From the NCBI RefSeq assembly GCF_008017445.1, contig NZ_VRSW01000002.1:186001-250000 (forward strand): a DNA stretch of 64,000 bases. The letters are read 5' to 3'. Positions 10,547 through 23,352 of this stretch are shown piece after piece. Positions within the stretch are counted from its first letter, which is position 1, and every line of letters begins with the position of its first letter. The notes beneath the pieces are model-generated. The model saw only the letters and a list, made by a program, of their open reading frames with translations, was not told where the DNA came from and did no database searches. The translations under genes were made by a program, and so were the position numbers. This DNA comes from Microbacterium mitrae (lineage in GTDB: Bacteria > Actinomycetota > Actinomycetes > Actinomycetales > Microbacteriaceae).

Positions 10547-11098
10547 ATGCTTAACGCTCTTGTCCTGGCCGCAGAGGAAGCAGCAGCGCCTAACCCGCTG
10601 ATTCCCGCGTGGTACGACATCATCTGGTCGGCCGTCTGCTTCGTGATCATCCTCTTCGTCGTTTGGAAGGTTGCTCTCCCGAAGATGGCCGCGCTGCTTG
10701 ATGCACGCTCGGCTGCCATCGAGGGCAACATTGCCAAGGCTGACGAGGCACAGCGCCAGGCGGAAGCCGCGCTGGAGGAGTACACGGCTCAGCTCGCAAG
10801 TGCACGCAAGGAAGCGGGAGACATCCGCGACGCTGCACGCGAAGACGGCAAGAAGATCGTTGCAGAGGCAAAGGACGCCGCTACCGCTGAGGCAGCACGC
10901 GTTCAGGCCACCGCTCACGCGCAGATCGAAGCAGAACGCCAGGCGGCACTCGTTTCGCTCCGTAGCGAGGTCGGCACGCTCGCTCTTGACCTCGCAGGTA
11001 ACGTCATCGGCGAATCGCTCGAAGACGACAAGAAGGCACAGGGCGTGGTTGACCGCTTCCTTGCTGACCTCGAGGCTTCTGAGAAGGCAACCCGATAA
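10547..11098 (+). CDS. atpF: F1Fo ATP synthase subunit b
   Basis: Peripheral stalk subunit of 183 residues: one N-terminal membrane helix (about residues 22-42, IIWSAVCFVIILFVVWK) followed by a long charged coiled coil rich in Ala, Glu, Lys and Arg. The family tryptophan/lysine-rich junction VWKVALPKMAALLDAR is kept. GGAGACAGG precedes the ATG. The TAA shares its last base with the atpH start (TAATG). Confidence 0.95.
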   Translation: MLNALVLAAEEAAAPNPLIPAWYDIIWSAVCFVIILFVVWKVALPKMAALLDARSAAIEGNIAKADEAQRQAEAALEEYTAQLASARKEAGDIRDAAREDGKKIVAEAKDAATAEAARVQATAHAQIEAERQAALVSLRSEVGTLALDLAGNVIGESLEDDKKAQGVVDRFLADLEASEKATR

Positions 11099-11886
11099 TG
11101 GGTAGCGCTACCACTCAGGCACTCGCGGCGGCGGCAATCGCTCTCGACGCGCAGACCGTCGATCTGGAAACCGCGCGCGAGCTGTTCACAGCCGCGCAGG
11201 TCATCGGATCCTCGAAGCAGCTGTGCGGAGCGCTTGCTGACCCGACGGCTTCGGTCGCGTCGCGTTCGCGGGTCGTTGCAACCGTATTCGGCGCGCAGTT
11301 TCAGCCGGCAACCATTGCCGCGCTGACCGCCGCCGTTTCGTTGCGCTGGTCGAACCCGGCCGACCTCGTCGCAGGTATCGAAGACCTCGGCGTGCGCGCG
11401 GCATCGCGCGCCGCAGAGGGCGTCGACCTGGAAGGCGAGCTCTTCTCGGTCTCGCGTGTGATCGCTGAGAACCCTGCCCTTGAACTTGCCCTCGGCTCAC
11501 GCCTGGGTCAGGACGAAGCGAAGGGCGCTCTTATCGAGAAGCTCCTCGCGGGCAAGGCAAGCGAAGTAACCACGCTGGTGGTTTCGTCGCTGGTGCAGGA
11601 TCCGCGCGGTCGTCGCGTTCGCTCCATGCTTTCCCACGCGATGCGTCTTGTCGCACAGCAGCGCGGAGGAGTCGTCGCAACCGTGACGAGCGCCTCGGCT
11701 CTTTCTGCTGAGCAGCAGGAACGCCTCACGGTTGCCCTGTCGAAGAACTACGGCGGGCGAATTTCGCTCAACGTCGTTATCGACCCCGCCGTCGTCGGCG
11801 GTCTGCGCGTGCAGATTGCAGATGACGTCATCGATGGCACGATTTCGTCGCGCATCGAGGACCTGCGCCAGAAGCTCGCAGGCTAA
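11098..11886 (+). CDS. atpH: F1Fo ATP synthase subunit delta
   Basis: Peripheral stalk cap that joins the b dimer to the alpha3beta3 head. The 262 residues are longer than the 180 or so of enterobacterial delta, as in other actinobacteria, with an N-terminal extension before the helical core. The C-terminal signature is readable: [34 protein letters not shown], and [20 protein letters not shown] (given here in shortened form). It is translationally coupled to atpF by a one-base overlap. Confidence 0.94.
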   Translation: MGSATTQALAAAAIALDAQTVDLETARELFTAAQVIGSSKQLCGALADPTASVASRSRVVATVFGAQFQPATIAALTAAVSLRWSNPADLVAGIEDLGVRAASRAAEGVDLEGELFSVSRVIAENPALELALGSRLGQDEAKGALIEKLLAGKASEVTTLVVSSLVQDPRGRRVRSMLSHAMRLVAQQRGGVVATVTSASALSAEQQERLTVALSKNYGGRISLNVVIDPAVVGGLRVQIADDVIDGTISSRIEDLRQKLAG

Positions 11887-11947
11887 ACGACTTCCCGCGA
11901 AAGCGGAGAATTTCGGGGCGATGAGCCCCACAAAACGAAGGAAGACA

Positions 11948-13588
<1,641 letters not shown>

Positions 13589-13609
13589 GCCGGGCGGAAA
13601 GAGACGATA

Positions 13610-15978
<2,369 letters not shown>

Positions 15979-15979
15979 G

Positions 15980-16240
15980 ATGGCCCTCAACGTGAGCCTC
16001 GTCTCTGCTGACGCAGAGGTCTGGACGGGAGAGGCGTCGCTTGTCGTCGCCAAGACCGTCGAAGGCGAAATCGGGTTCATGACCGGCCACGAGCCTGTGC
16101 TGGCAATTCTCGCCGAAGGTCAGGTGCGTATCACCACCTCGGCTGGCGAGAAGATCACCGCTACCGCGAAGGATGGATTCCTCTCGATGGAGGGTTCAAC
16201 CGTCACGATTGTTGCTGGCCACGCCGCACTCGTCTCCTGA
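15980..16240 (+). CDS. atpC: F1Fo ATP synthase subunit epsilon (short form)
   Basis: An 86-residue subunit consisting of the N-terminal beta-sandwich only (LNVSLVSADAEVWTGEASLV, GEIGFMTGHEPVL). The C-terminal two-helix regulatory domain of about 45-50 residues found in E. coli epsilon is absent, so the extended inhibitory conformation described for that enzyme is not available here. ATG 15980 follows the atpD TGA by one base. Last gene of the operon; a strong terminator begins ten bases after its stop. Confidence 0.93.
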   Translation: MALNVSLVSADAEVWTGEASLVVAKTVEGEIGFMTGHEPVLAILAEGQVRITTSAGEKITATAKDGFLSMEGSTVTIVAGHAALVS

Positions 16241-16250
16241 TTGACTAGTC

Positions 16251-16290
16251 AGAAAGCCGCCCGCCGGTCTCCGGTGGGCGGCTTTCTGCA
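16251..16290 (+). terminator. Rho-independent terminator of the atp operon
   Basis: AGAAAGCCGCCCGCC (16251-16265) pairs with GGTGGGCGGCTTTCT (16273-16287) around a seven-base loop, with one G-T pair. The stem-end TTTCT provides a weak T-tract. It lies directly after atpC and before yaaA, separating two transcription units. Confidence 0.85.
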
Positions 16291-16305
16291 TCTCCAAGGA
16301 TTGCC

Positions 16306-17055
16306 ATGTTGATTCTCCTCCCGCCCTCCGAGACCAAGCACCCCGATGGTTCCGGACCGCCCCTCGATGTCGCCGCATTGCGGTTGACGTCGTTGGAACC
16401 ACAGCGCCGCGCCGCGCTGGATGCGCTTGTTGCGCTGAGCGCCGACGAGGAGAACGCTGCGCGGGTGCTGAAGCTGTCGCCGCGTCAGCGTGGTGAGGTG
16501 GCCGTGAACGCGGCGTTGTGGTCGGCGCCGACTATGCCAGCGATGGATCGCTACACTGGCGTACTGTTTGACGCTCTTGATGCCGCAACGCTGGATTCTG
16601 GCGCACGCGAGTGGCTGGCAGATCACGTGCTGATTCATTCGGCACCGTTCGGGCCCGTGGGCGCGGGGGATGGCCTTCCCTCGTATCGGTTGGGTGCGGG
16701 CGTACGTCTTCCTGGGCTCGCCTCGATGAAGGCGCATTGGGCGCGGGAGACGACGAAAGCCATCGCCGAGGCGAACGCCGACTTCATTCTCGACCTGCGA
16801 AGCGAAGCGTATGTTGCCCTTGGCCCCGTTCCTTCTGAGGTTCCATCCGCCTTCGTGCGTGTGGTTACTCGCACCGAAGGCGGGCAGGTTCGAGCGCTCA
16901 ATCACTTCAACAAGCACGCCAAGGGCGCGTTCGTTCGGGCGCTCGCGCAATCGGGCGCGCACATTGGTAGCGCGACTGAGTTGCTCGACTGGGCATCGCG
17001 AAACGGCTTCGAGCTGAGCCGGGCAGAACGCGAGTGGCAGCTGGTTACGGCATGA
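16306..17055 (+). CDS. yaaA: YaaA-family peroxide stress protein
   Basis: A 249-residue member of the YaaA/DUF328 family, proteins that in E. coli lower intracellular free iron during hydrogen peroxide stress. Family marks seen: N-terminal LLPPSETK, the middle LLSPRQRG-like KLSPRQRGEV, RYTGVLFDALD, and the C-terminal NHFNKHAKGAFVRAL. The start ATG 16306 follows CCAAGGA. It is a separate unit after the atp terminator. Confidence 0.88.
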   Translation: MLILLPPSETKHPDGSGPPLDVAALRLTSLEPQRRAALDALVALSADEENAARVLKLSPRQRGEVAVNAALWSAPTMPAMDRYTGVLFDALDAATLDSGAREWLADHVLIHSAPFGPVGAGDGLPSYRLGAGVRLPGLASMKAHWARETTKAIAEANADFILDLRSEAYVALGPVPSEVPSAFVRVVTRTEGGQVRALNHFNKHAKGAFVRALAQSGAHIGSATELLDWASRNGFELSRAEREWQLVTA

Positions 17056-17110
17056 GCGCAAACTCTCCCCAATTCCCACGTCGCTGCGGACCGCCGAGCG
17101 GCGTGTCCTT

Positions 17111-17116
17111 TAGGAT
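17111..17116 (+). promoter_or_regulatory. Predicted -10 element before the PP2C gene
   Basis: TAGGAT lies within the short inverted repeat GTGTCC...GGACAC (17103-17108 and 17116-17121), 38 bases before the PP2C start. No good -35 hexamer is visible. The overlap of -10 box and inverted repeat could be an operator, but no regulator is known. Confidence 0.3.
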
Positions 17117-17154
17117 GGACACACCGGTGCAGTCCCGCGCTGGCAACACTATGT

Positions 17155-17958
17155 ATGGGGGTTTCGGCCGTGGCCAACGCCGTTGACGCAACCTCGACTC
17201 AGAGCGTGACGCTCGCCAGTGGCGATAATGTCACCCTGTCGTGGTACGGAACCACCGACACTGGTCGCCGTCGTGAGACGAATCAAGATGCCTTCCTCAC
17301 CGCGTTTCCGCTCTTCGTCGTCGCCGACGGCATGGGCGGCCACATTGGTGGCGAGATCGCCAGCGCGAGCACCGTTGACCGTTTGCGCGCGATGGCCAAG
17401 AAGGGCAACGTTTCGCCCATCACCATCGAGAAGGCGCTCACCAAGGCGGTTGCCGACATCGCGGCACACCCCGAGACCACCGATGAGGGTACCGGTACGA
17501 CGCTGACCGGCATCTACCTCGATACTGACATCGCCACCGAGTCCTGGGTCACCCTCAATATTGGTGACTCCCGGGTTTATCTGCTGCGCGACGGCGGGCT
17601 GACCCAACTCACCACCGATCATTCCGTGGTGCAAGAGCTGATGGCTGCCGGCCGGCTGAGCGCCGAAGAGGCAGAAAACCACCCCTACGGCAACGTGATT
17701 ACTCGTGCCGTTGGCCCCAGCGAAAGCGTCTCGCCCGACTATGTTCGTGTCGAGATTGTCGACGGCGACCGTTTTGTGATCTGCTCCGACGGATTGACGA
17801 AAGAGCTCACTGACTACGGCATCGGCCACTTTCTGGCACAGAATCCCGACCCGCGTGATGCGGTCGAGGCCATGCTCAAGGCTGCGCTTGAAAACGGCGG
17901 ACGCGATAACGTCACCATTGTGGTTGTTGACGTCAATCGTTCCTCCCCAGCCGAGTAG
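17155..17958 (+). CDS. PP2C-type protein Ser/Thr phosphatase
   Basis: Metal-dependent soluble phosphatase of the PPM family, about 267 residues. Metal-binding and catalytic motifs appear in order: RRRETNQDAF, VVADGMGGHIGGEIAS, EGTGTTLTG, NIGDSRVYLLRDGGL, TTDHSVVQEL, FVICSDGLTKELTD and GGRDNVTIVVV. No membrane segment is present, unlike PstP. The start is uncertain: ATG 17155 has no ribosome site, while GTG 17170 has GGGGG eight bases before it. It lies 69 bases before the EccC-like ATPase on the same strand, so the two may act together, with the phosphatase countering Ser/Thr phosphorylation; no kinase or FHA gene is in the window. Confidence 0.92.
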   Translation: MGVSAVANAVDATSTQSVTLASGDNVTLSWYGTTDTGRRRETNQDAFLTAFPLFVVADGMGGHIGGEIASASTVDRLRAMAKKGNVSPITIEKALTKAVADIAAHPETTDEGTGTTLTGIYLDTDIATESWVTLNIGDSRVYLLRDGGLTQLTTDHSVVQELMAAGRLSAEEAENHPYGNVITRAVGPSESVSPDYVRVEIVDGDRFVICSDGLTKELTDYGIGHFLAQNPDPRDAVEAMLKAALENGGRDNVTIVVVDVNRSSPAE

Positions 17959-18027
17959 TCCGCCACGCTTTTCCCCATCGGCCACGCAGGGTCTCACGCC
18001 GATCACGTCTGATCGCACGATGGAGGC

Positions 18028-20775
18028 ATGAGCTACGTTCTCACTGCCGCCCAGCCGACGGCTGACGCGCCGCTGACCCTGCCTGCCCCGCCCGCGCCTC
18101 GCAAACGGTCGGCGATCCCGCTGGCGGCTGCCGTGGTTCCCATTCTCGGCGGGCTTGGCATGTACTTGCTCACCCAGTCGGTGATCGCGCTGATGTTTGC
18201 CGCTCTCGGCCCGGTCATGCTGGTGGCGACGATGCTGGATGCGGCCCGCGGTAAACGTGCGGATGCACGCCGGTATCGCAAGGAGATTCGGCAGGCGGTC
18301 GCCGCGGTGACCGCGCAAATCGACACGCAACACGACGCCGAGCGCGCCCTGCGCTGGAGCACGCACCCCGATCTTTCACGGCTGACCGAGCGTGAGGAGG
18401 AGTTTTGGCGCGTGCATCCGCAACGCGAGGGCACGGTGGTCGTGGGGGCCGGAACCATGGGCATGGGGCTCGAAGTGGCGCGCGGTATCGATGGCGATGA
18501 GGCGCAGAAGCTGCGCCAGTACGCCACGACACTGCAACGGGCGCCGCTGGTGTTGCCGCTCGACGGCGGCGTCTGCGTGCGGGGTGAGCCGCTGGTGGCT
18601 CGCGCCGTGCTGCGGGCGCTCGTGCTGCAGGCATGCTGCACTCACGCGCCGGAACAGCTGCGGATCGTATTGGGGGAGCAGGCCGAGGAGTGGATGGTGG
18701 CCCTGCCGCACGTGCGCTACTCGACGGCCGCTCGCGTGTTGGCGGTTGCTGTGGCAGAGCCCATCCCCGCCGCCATCTCGCTGAACTGGTGCTTGCCCGG
18801 TGACCCGTTGCCCGCGGGGTGCCGCACGGTCATCGACATCGGGGCAGACCTGCGCGGAGTGGTGAGCCGAGACTCGCTTCGCCATGAGGTTGCTGCCGAG
18901 GCCATCGCGGGGCTGCAGGCTACCGCGATCGCACAGGTGCTGGCAGCAAAAGCCAACGAGGCGCGGGCGATTGAACCGATCGTGTACTTCGCCGACCTCG
19001 CACAACACCCGGGGGAGCCACACCGCGAGTTGCCGGTTGCGCTGGGCCGCTCCGGGAGTACGGCGGTCACGGTCGACATTGTGAACGACGGGCCGCATGC
19101 GGTGGTTGTCGGAACCACCGGGTCGGGCAAGAGCGAGTTGCTGGTGAGCTGGGCACTGGCGCTGTGCGAGGCCTACACGCCCGAGCAAGTGACCCTGCTG
19201 TTGGCCGATTTCAAGGGAGGCACCGCGTTTGATCCGTTGCTCGCGCTACCGCACGTGACCGGAATCTTGACCGACCTCAACGGTGCGATGGCGCGGCGTG
19301 CGGTGCTGAGCTTGCAGGCAGAGATCCGGCGCCGGGAGAGTGCCATCGCATCGGCGGGTGCTCGAGACATCACCGATGCTCGCGTCGCCCTCACGCGTCT
19401 GGTGATCATCGTCGATGAGTTTGCCGCGATGCTTCGTCAGCTGCCCGAACTTGACGCGGTCTTTACTGATATTGCCGCGCGCGGCCGTGCGCTCGGCATG
19501 CATCTGATTCTTGGTGCCCAGCGCGCGGCCGGAACCATCAAAGACGCGACGCTCGCGAATACCCCGCTGCGTATCGCTTTGCGGGTCACCGACGCGACCG
19601 ATGCCCGCGCCATCATTGGTTCCGACGATGCCGCGCAGATCAGTGGCGGTATCGAAGGCAAGGGCGTCGCGTTTGTGCGTCGCGCCGCCGATTCGCTGCC
19701 GCAACGGTTTCGAAGTGCGCTGAGCACCGCAGACGATGTCGCGCGAATTGCGGCCCGCCTGCCGGTCGCGGCACACCAAGATTCCTGGTGGGAGCCACTG
19801 CCGGTGCGGGTCGCGGTAGCCGACCTGCCGACGCCGGCACGCGGCGTCGCCGTGGGTATTGCGGATGACACCGAGAATCTGCGCCGCGTGCCGGTGGTCA
19901 TTGAGCCTGGCGTTGAGCGCGGGTGGTGGGTGCTTGGCGGGCCGCGCAGCGGCAAGACCTCGCTCGCTCAGCTCATGCAGCACAGCCACCCGGATACGAT
20001 TCGGGTGCCAGCCGACCTGGAGAGTGCGTGGGATTGCCTGCAGACGCTGCCTACCAGCCGGGCGACGCTAATCGTATGGGACGACGTTGATTCGGCACTC
20101 GCCGCATGGCCAGAGCCGTTCGCGCGCGAGGCCGGCGAACGGCTCGAACAACTGGTGCGTGCCGCAGGCTCGCGCGGTCAGACCTGGGTGCTCACCGCGC
20201 AGCGCGCCTCGGGTGTGCTCTCGCGCGTCGCCGACCTGTTGCCTGGCCGAGTGTTGCTGGCTGTTCCCAGCAAGCTCGACCATATTGCGGCCGGCGGAAC
20301 CTCGTCAGATCATGATCCGCAAAAGCCGCCTGGTCGGGCGTTGATGGCAGGAGCCGAGGTGCAGTTTGCCCTCGTTGAGCCTCGCCGTGAAGCCGCGCAG
20401 GCCGACCCGGCGCCCGTGTTCCACCCCGGCAACGGCCCGATCGGTATCGTGGCGCGGGGCGTGCACCAGCATGTTGCGGCTCTTCACGAGGCGTGGGGTG
20501 CTGAGTGGACGATTGTTGCGGTCGGTGATGCCGCGGCGGCCGAATCTCTCAACCTTTCCCGCACCGTTCTGGTGGGAGACCCTGACCAATTTCAGCGGGC
20601 GTGGGCGGTGTTGGAGCGATTGCGAAACACCGGAACCCTCATCGTCGCCGCCGAGTGTCTTGCCGATGTGCGATTACTCACCGGCGAGCGCGCCACCCCA
20701 CCCTTTGCACGGCCGGGCCGGTGGTGGGAGTTTCGTAGCGGTACGGCGCCTCGCCGCGTTCGGCTGGTGTCGTAG
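18028..20775 (+). CDS. FtsK/SpoIIIE-family ATPase resembling type VII secretion EccC
   Basis: A 915-residue protein with two membrane helices near the N-terminus (about residues 30-75), then an FtsK/SpoIIIE ATPase domain with Walker A GTTGSGKSELL (about residue 362), LADFKGGTAFDPL, Walker B LVIIVDEFAAML (about 457) and the block GRALGMHLILGAQR. A second, weaker domain has P-loop GGPRSGKTSLAQ near residue 637. The layout (two TM helices, DUK domain, then ATPase modules) is that of EccC/EssC secretion motors rather than the DNA translocase FtsK, and no gamma winged-helix domain is seen. No WXG100, EccB, EccD, EccE or mycosin gene is nearby. The only clear partner is the PP2C gene upstream. Confidence 0.8.
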   Translation: MSYVLTAAQPTADAPLTLPAPPAPRKRSAIPLAAAVVPILGGLGMYLLTQSVIALMFAALGPVMLVATMLDAARGKRADARRYRKEIRQAVAAVTAQIDTQHDAERALRWSTHPDLSRLTEREEEFWRVHPQREGTVVVGAGTMGMGLEVARGIDGDEAQKLRQYATTLQRAPLVLPLDGGVCVRGEPLVARAVLRALVLQACCTHAPEQLRIVLGEQAEEWMVALPHVRYSTAARVLAVAVAEPIPAAISLNWCLPGDPLPAGCRTVIDIGADLRGVVSRDSLRHEVAAEAIAGLQATAIAQVLAAKANEARAIEPIVYFADLAQHPGEPHRELPVALGRSGSTAVTVDIVNDGPHAVVVGTTGSGKSELLVSWALALCEAYTPEQVTLLLADFKGGTAFDPLLALPHVTGILTDLNGAMARRAVLSLQAEIRRRESAIASAGARDITDARVALTRLVIIVDEFAAMLRQLPELDAVFTDIAARGRALGMHLILGAQRAAGTIKDATLANTPLRIALRVTDATDARAIIGSDDAAQISGGIEGKGVAFVRRAADSLPQRFRSALSTADDVARIAARLPVAAHQDSWWEPLPVRVAVADLPTPARGVAVGIADDTENLRRVPVVIEPGVERGWWVLGGPRSGKTSLAQLMQHSHPDTIRVPADLESAWDCLQTLPTSRATLIVWDDVDSALAAWPEPFAREAGERLEQLVRAAGSRGQTWVLTAQRASGVLSRVADLLPGRVLLAVPSKLDHIAAGGTSSDHDPQKPPGRALMAGAEVQFALVEPRREAAQADPAPVFHPGNGPIGIVARGVHQHVAALHEAWGAEWTIVAVGDAAAAESLNLSRTVLVGDPDQFQRAWAVLERLRNTGTLIVAAECLADVRLLTGERATPPFARPGRWWEFRSGTAPRRVRLVS

Positions 20776-20837
20776 TGCCTATCGCGCGCGTGAGCGCGGG
20801 TGGGCGGGTCAACGCCTGCCGGTGTCAGCGGCGAGTG

Positions 20838-21836
20838 TCAGGCGAGCGCCGCGGTGACGCGAATACGACCAACCGGGTGCCCCGCGCCCAGCACGTCAAG
20901 ATGCAGGTTGGCCTGCAGCTCCGCGAGCTGTGCGTCGGTAAAGGCGCCGGCGGGTGCGAGGAGGGTAGCCGCCACGATCGCATTGGCGCGCGGGTTGCCG
21001 TCGAGCATCTTGAGTGCGACCGTGGTTCCGTTCGGCGCAACCATCACTTGCACGCCCTCGGCGCCAACCTTGGAAAACACGTTGAGAGTTTCAATGGCAA
21101 TCGTGTCGTCGCGGCCCGGTCCCGCGATGGCCCACGGGTTCTCCCGCACGGCGCGCACCAGGGCGCCAGCGGCCCGATACATTGCAAACGGGGAGCGCTC
21201 GCTCGCGGTTCCGATGCGGTGCAGGGCGCGTGCGAGGCCATGCAGGCTCATTGCGTAAACCGGTGCTCCACACCCATCGATCGCGGTAATGGTCATCTTC
21301 TCGCCGGTGAGGCGTTCGATCAGCTCACGCGTGTGCACCTGTAGGGGGTGCTGAGTATCCAGATACCCCTGCGTTGGCCACTCGTTCGCCACGCACGCCA
21401 TCAGCATCGCCGCGTGCTTGCCGGAGCAGTTCATGCGAACGCGTGCCTGCGGTAGCGCGTCGCGGAGCATATGTGCATATGTGTCGGTGTCGCTGGGGTA
21501 GGCAACCGGGCAGGCCAGGTCGTCTTCAGTCAGGCCAACGGACTGCAACATCGCACGCACCACGGCAACGTGGCGATCGGTTCCCGAATGCGACGCCGTC
21601 GACAGCGCAAGCGCTTCGCCCGTGAGCTCCAGGCCCGCCGTGGCGCACGCCAGCGATTGCAGCGGCTTCATGCTGGAACGAGGCAAAACCGGAGCCTCAA
21701 TGTTGCCGTAGGCGGCGACAACGTCTCCGTCGGGTGAGAGCACGACCGCCGCGCCAGCGTGGCGTGATTCGACAAAGCCGCTGCGTTCGACGACGGCAAG
21801 TTCAACGGCTTCAGTTACGGCAAAGGTTTCAGACAC
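20838..21836 (-). CDS. L-asparaginase (asparaginase II family)
   Basis: Protein of 332 residues in the family of thermolabile L-asparaginases (Pfam Asparaginase_II), which hydrolyse asparagine to aspartate and ammonia. Seen: AAVVLSPDGDVVAAYGN, PRSSMKPLQSLA (the SMKP motif with the likely nucleophilic region), SHSGTDRHV, NCSGKHAAML, and TAIDGCGAPVYA. I chose GTG 21836 (VSETFAVTEAV) because the further ATG at 21878 would overlap the divergent osmC-like start. Alone on its strand; it converges with the EccC-like gene, leaving about 60 bases between stops. Confidence 0.87.
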   Translation of the reverse strand: MSETFAVTEAVELAVVERSGFVESRHAGAAVVLSPDGDVVAAYGNIEAPVLPRSSMKPLQSLACATAGLELTGEALALSTASHSGTDRHVAVVRAMLQSVGLTEDDLACPVAYPSDTDTYAHMLRDALPQARVRMNCSGKHAAMLMACVANEWPTQGYLDTQHPLQVHTRELIERLTGEKMTITAIDGCGAPVYAMSLHGLARALHRIGTASERSPFAMYRAAGALVRAVRENPWAIAGPGRDDTIAIETLNVFSKVGAEGVQVMVAPNGTTVALKMLDGNPRANAIVAATLLAPAGAFTDAQLAELQANLHLDVLGAGHPVGRIRVTAALA

Positions 21837-21876
21837 AACATCAAGCCTAACGCGCGCGCCATGCCAGACTAGGCGC

Positions 21877-22341
21877 ATGGCTGAGCACCACTACACCGTC
21901 ACCGCCACCTGGAGCGGAAACACCGGTACAGGCACGAGCGGCTACCGCGACTATGCCCGCAGCGTCACGCTCGAGGTGTCGGGCAAGCCGCGGCTATTGG
22001 CCTCGGCCGATCGGCCATTTCGCGGTGATCCGACGAAGTGGAATCCAGAAGACCTGCTGATGTCTGCGCTCGCCGAGTGTCACCTGCTGAGCTATCTGCA
22101 CGCCTGCGTGACGCGAGGAGTCATCGTCACCAGTTACCGCGACGAAGCAACCGGAACCATGGTGCAAGAGGGCAACGGCGGTCGCTTTAGCGAAGTGGTG
22201 CTGCACCCGCGAGTGACGGTTGCCGATGCGGCGATGATCGACGACGCAATCGCTGCCCATCACGATGCCAACGAATGGTGCTTCATCGCCTCGAGCGTCA
22301 ACTTTCCGGTGCGCCACGAGGCGACCGTCACGGTCGGCTGA
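21877..22341 (+). CDS. OsmC-family peroxidase-like protein
   Basis: A 154-residue OsmC/Ohr-fold protein; family members reduce organic hydroperoxides through two cysteines. Both are present, in ALAECHLLSYLHAC and NEWCFIASSVNFPV, and the N-terminal arginine region of the active site is in RPFRGDPTKWNPEDLL. The WNPEDLL form points to the OsmC-like subgroup rather than Ohr. It is divergent from the asparaginase gene and convergent with plsC. Confidence 0.88.
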   Translation: MAEHHYTVTATWSGNTGTGTSGYRDYARSVTLEVSGKPRLLASADRPFRGDPTKWNPEDLLMSALAECHLLSYLHACVTRGVIVTSYRDEATGTMVQEGNGGRFSEVVLHPRVTVADAAMIDDAIAAHHDANEWCFIASSVNFPVRHEATVTVG

Positions 22342-22360
22342 GCCTGATGTGATAACCGCG

Positions 22361-22407
22361 GCGCTCGCGAAGGCTCAGCGCCGCTCGCGAAGGCTCAGCG
22401 CCGCTCG
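22361..22407. repeat. Tandem 20-bp repeat over the 3' end of plsC
   Basis: A 20-base unit CGCTCGCGAAGGCTCAGCGC is present in slightly more than two copies (period 20). The inner copy contains the plsC stop codon (22395-22397); the outer copy lies just downstream of the gene. CGGCGCT and AGCGCCG within it can pair, so it may work as a terminator between the convergent osmC-like and plsC genes. Confidence 0.6.
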
Positions 22408-23165
22408 TGGGGGAGAACCTGCTTGATGCGTTCGATGGGTGTAACGGCCGGAACCTCGTTGAACTGATTCGCCAGCTCCTGGCCAGACAGCTCGTGAATT
22501 GCCGCCATGATTTCGTCGGTCGCCGTGCGGCGAGCCTTGCCGCTCGTGGCCGGACCGTGCGATGACAGGTCAAGCGGCTCGCCAAATTTCACGACGATGC
22601 GCTCCTTGAGCGAAGGCATTTTCGCACCCTTCGGCATCGCCTTGTCGGTTCCGATCAGGCCGACCGGAACCACGAGGGCGCCCGTCTGCAGCGCAAGAAA
22701 TGCGGCGCCCGTTCGGCCCTTGTAGAGGCGCCCGTCCAGCGAACGCGTGCCCTCGGGGTAGAGCGCGACCGCGCGACCCTCTTCGAGCAACTGGCGCTGC
22801 TGATCCAGAGCATCAAGTGCTGCCTGACCGGCACCCCGGCGAACGCCGATGGCGCCGATCGAGGTGAAGAATGACCGCTGTGCCCAGCCCTTGATGCCGG
22901 TGCCCTCAAAATAGGTCGACTTTGCGAGAAAGTGCGCGGGGCGCGGCGCGGCGACGGGGATGGCGATGGAGTCAATGAATGACAGGTGGTTGCTCGCGAA
23001 GATCACGGGACCGGTGCGCGGCACATTGTCTTTGCCTTCAATGCGCGGGCGGTAGATGAACCGTGCGAGCGGTGTGAGGATCGCGCGACCAAACCAGTAC
23101 ATGAAGGTCGGACGGCTCTTCGACGGCGTGGGAGTCGATTCGGGTTCCTGCTCGTCAGAAGTCAC
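22395..23165 (-). CDS. plsC: 1-acyl-sn-glycerol-3-phosphate acyltransferase
   Basis: Membrane-associated acyltransferase (256 residues) making phosphatidic acid in phospholipid synthesis. The catalytic NHX4D motif is NHLSFIDS, and block III is YPEGTRSLDGRLYKGRTG. A hydrophobic N-terminal region follows a short acidic, proline-rich tail (MTSDEQEPESTPTPSKS). Other lysophospholipid acyltransferases share these motifs, so the exact acceptor is inferred. Its 3' end is covered by a tandem repeat. Confidence 0.9.
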   Translation of the reverse strand: MTSDEQEPESTPTPSKSRPTFMYWFGRAILTPLARFIYRPRIEGKDNVPRTGPVIFASNHLSFIDSIAIPVAAPRPAHFLAKSTYFEGTGIKGWAQRSFFTSIGAIGVRRGAGQAALDALDQQRQLLEEGRAVALYPEGTRSLDGRLYKGRTGAAFLALQTGALVVPVGLIGTDKAMPKGAKMPSLKERIVVKFGEPLDLSSHGPATSGKARRTATDEIMAAIHELSGQELANQFNEVPAVTPIERIKQVLPHERR

Positions 23166-23352
23166 TGAGCGAGTTTACTACGCCTTTTATACCGGGAATG
23201 GCATGTGACGCTCACGCCGTGAAATGGCATGAGACCCCATGCCCGTGTTGGCATGCAGCGCCTCCTGCTGCGAGGCGGCACGCCGTTCTCCCAGGTGAGG
23301 CATAACGGGGTGCGACACAATGGTGGTTCCGTCTGTCTTGCAAAGGAACCCT

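Noticed and set aside
17155..20775. A complete type VII secretion locus
   Set aside because: No WXG100, EccB, EccD, EccE or mycosin gene flanks the EccC-like ATPase.
23166..23352. Short TGGCATG repeats between plsC and the FKBP lipoprotein
   Set aside because: Three copies of TGGCATG and a weak hairpin, too short and irregular to call an element; probably part of the divergent promoter region.
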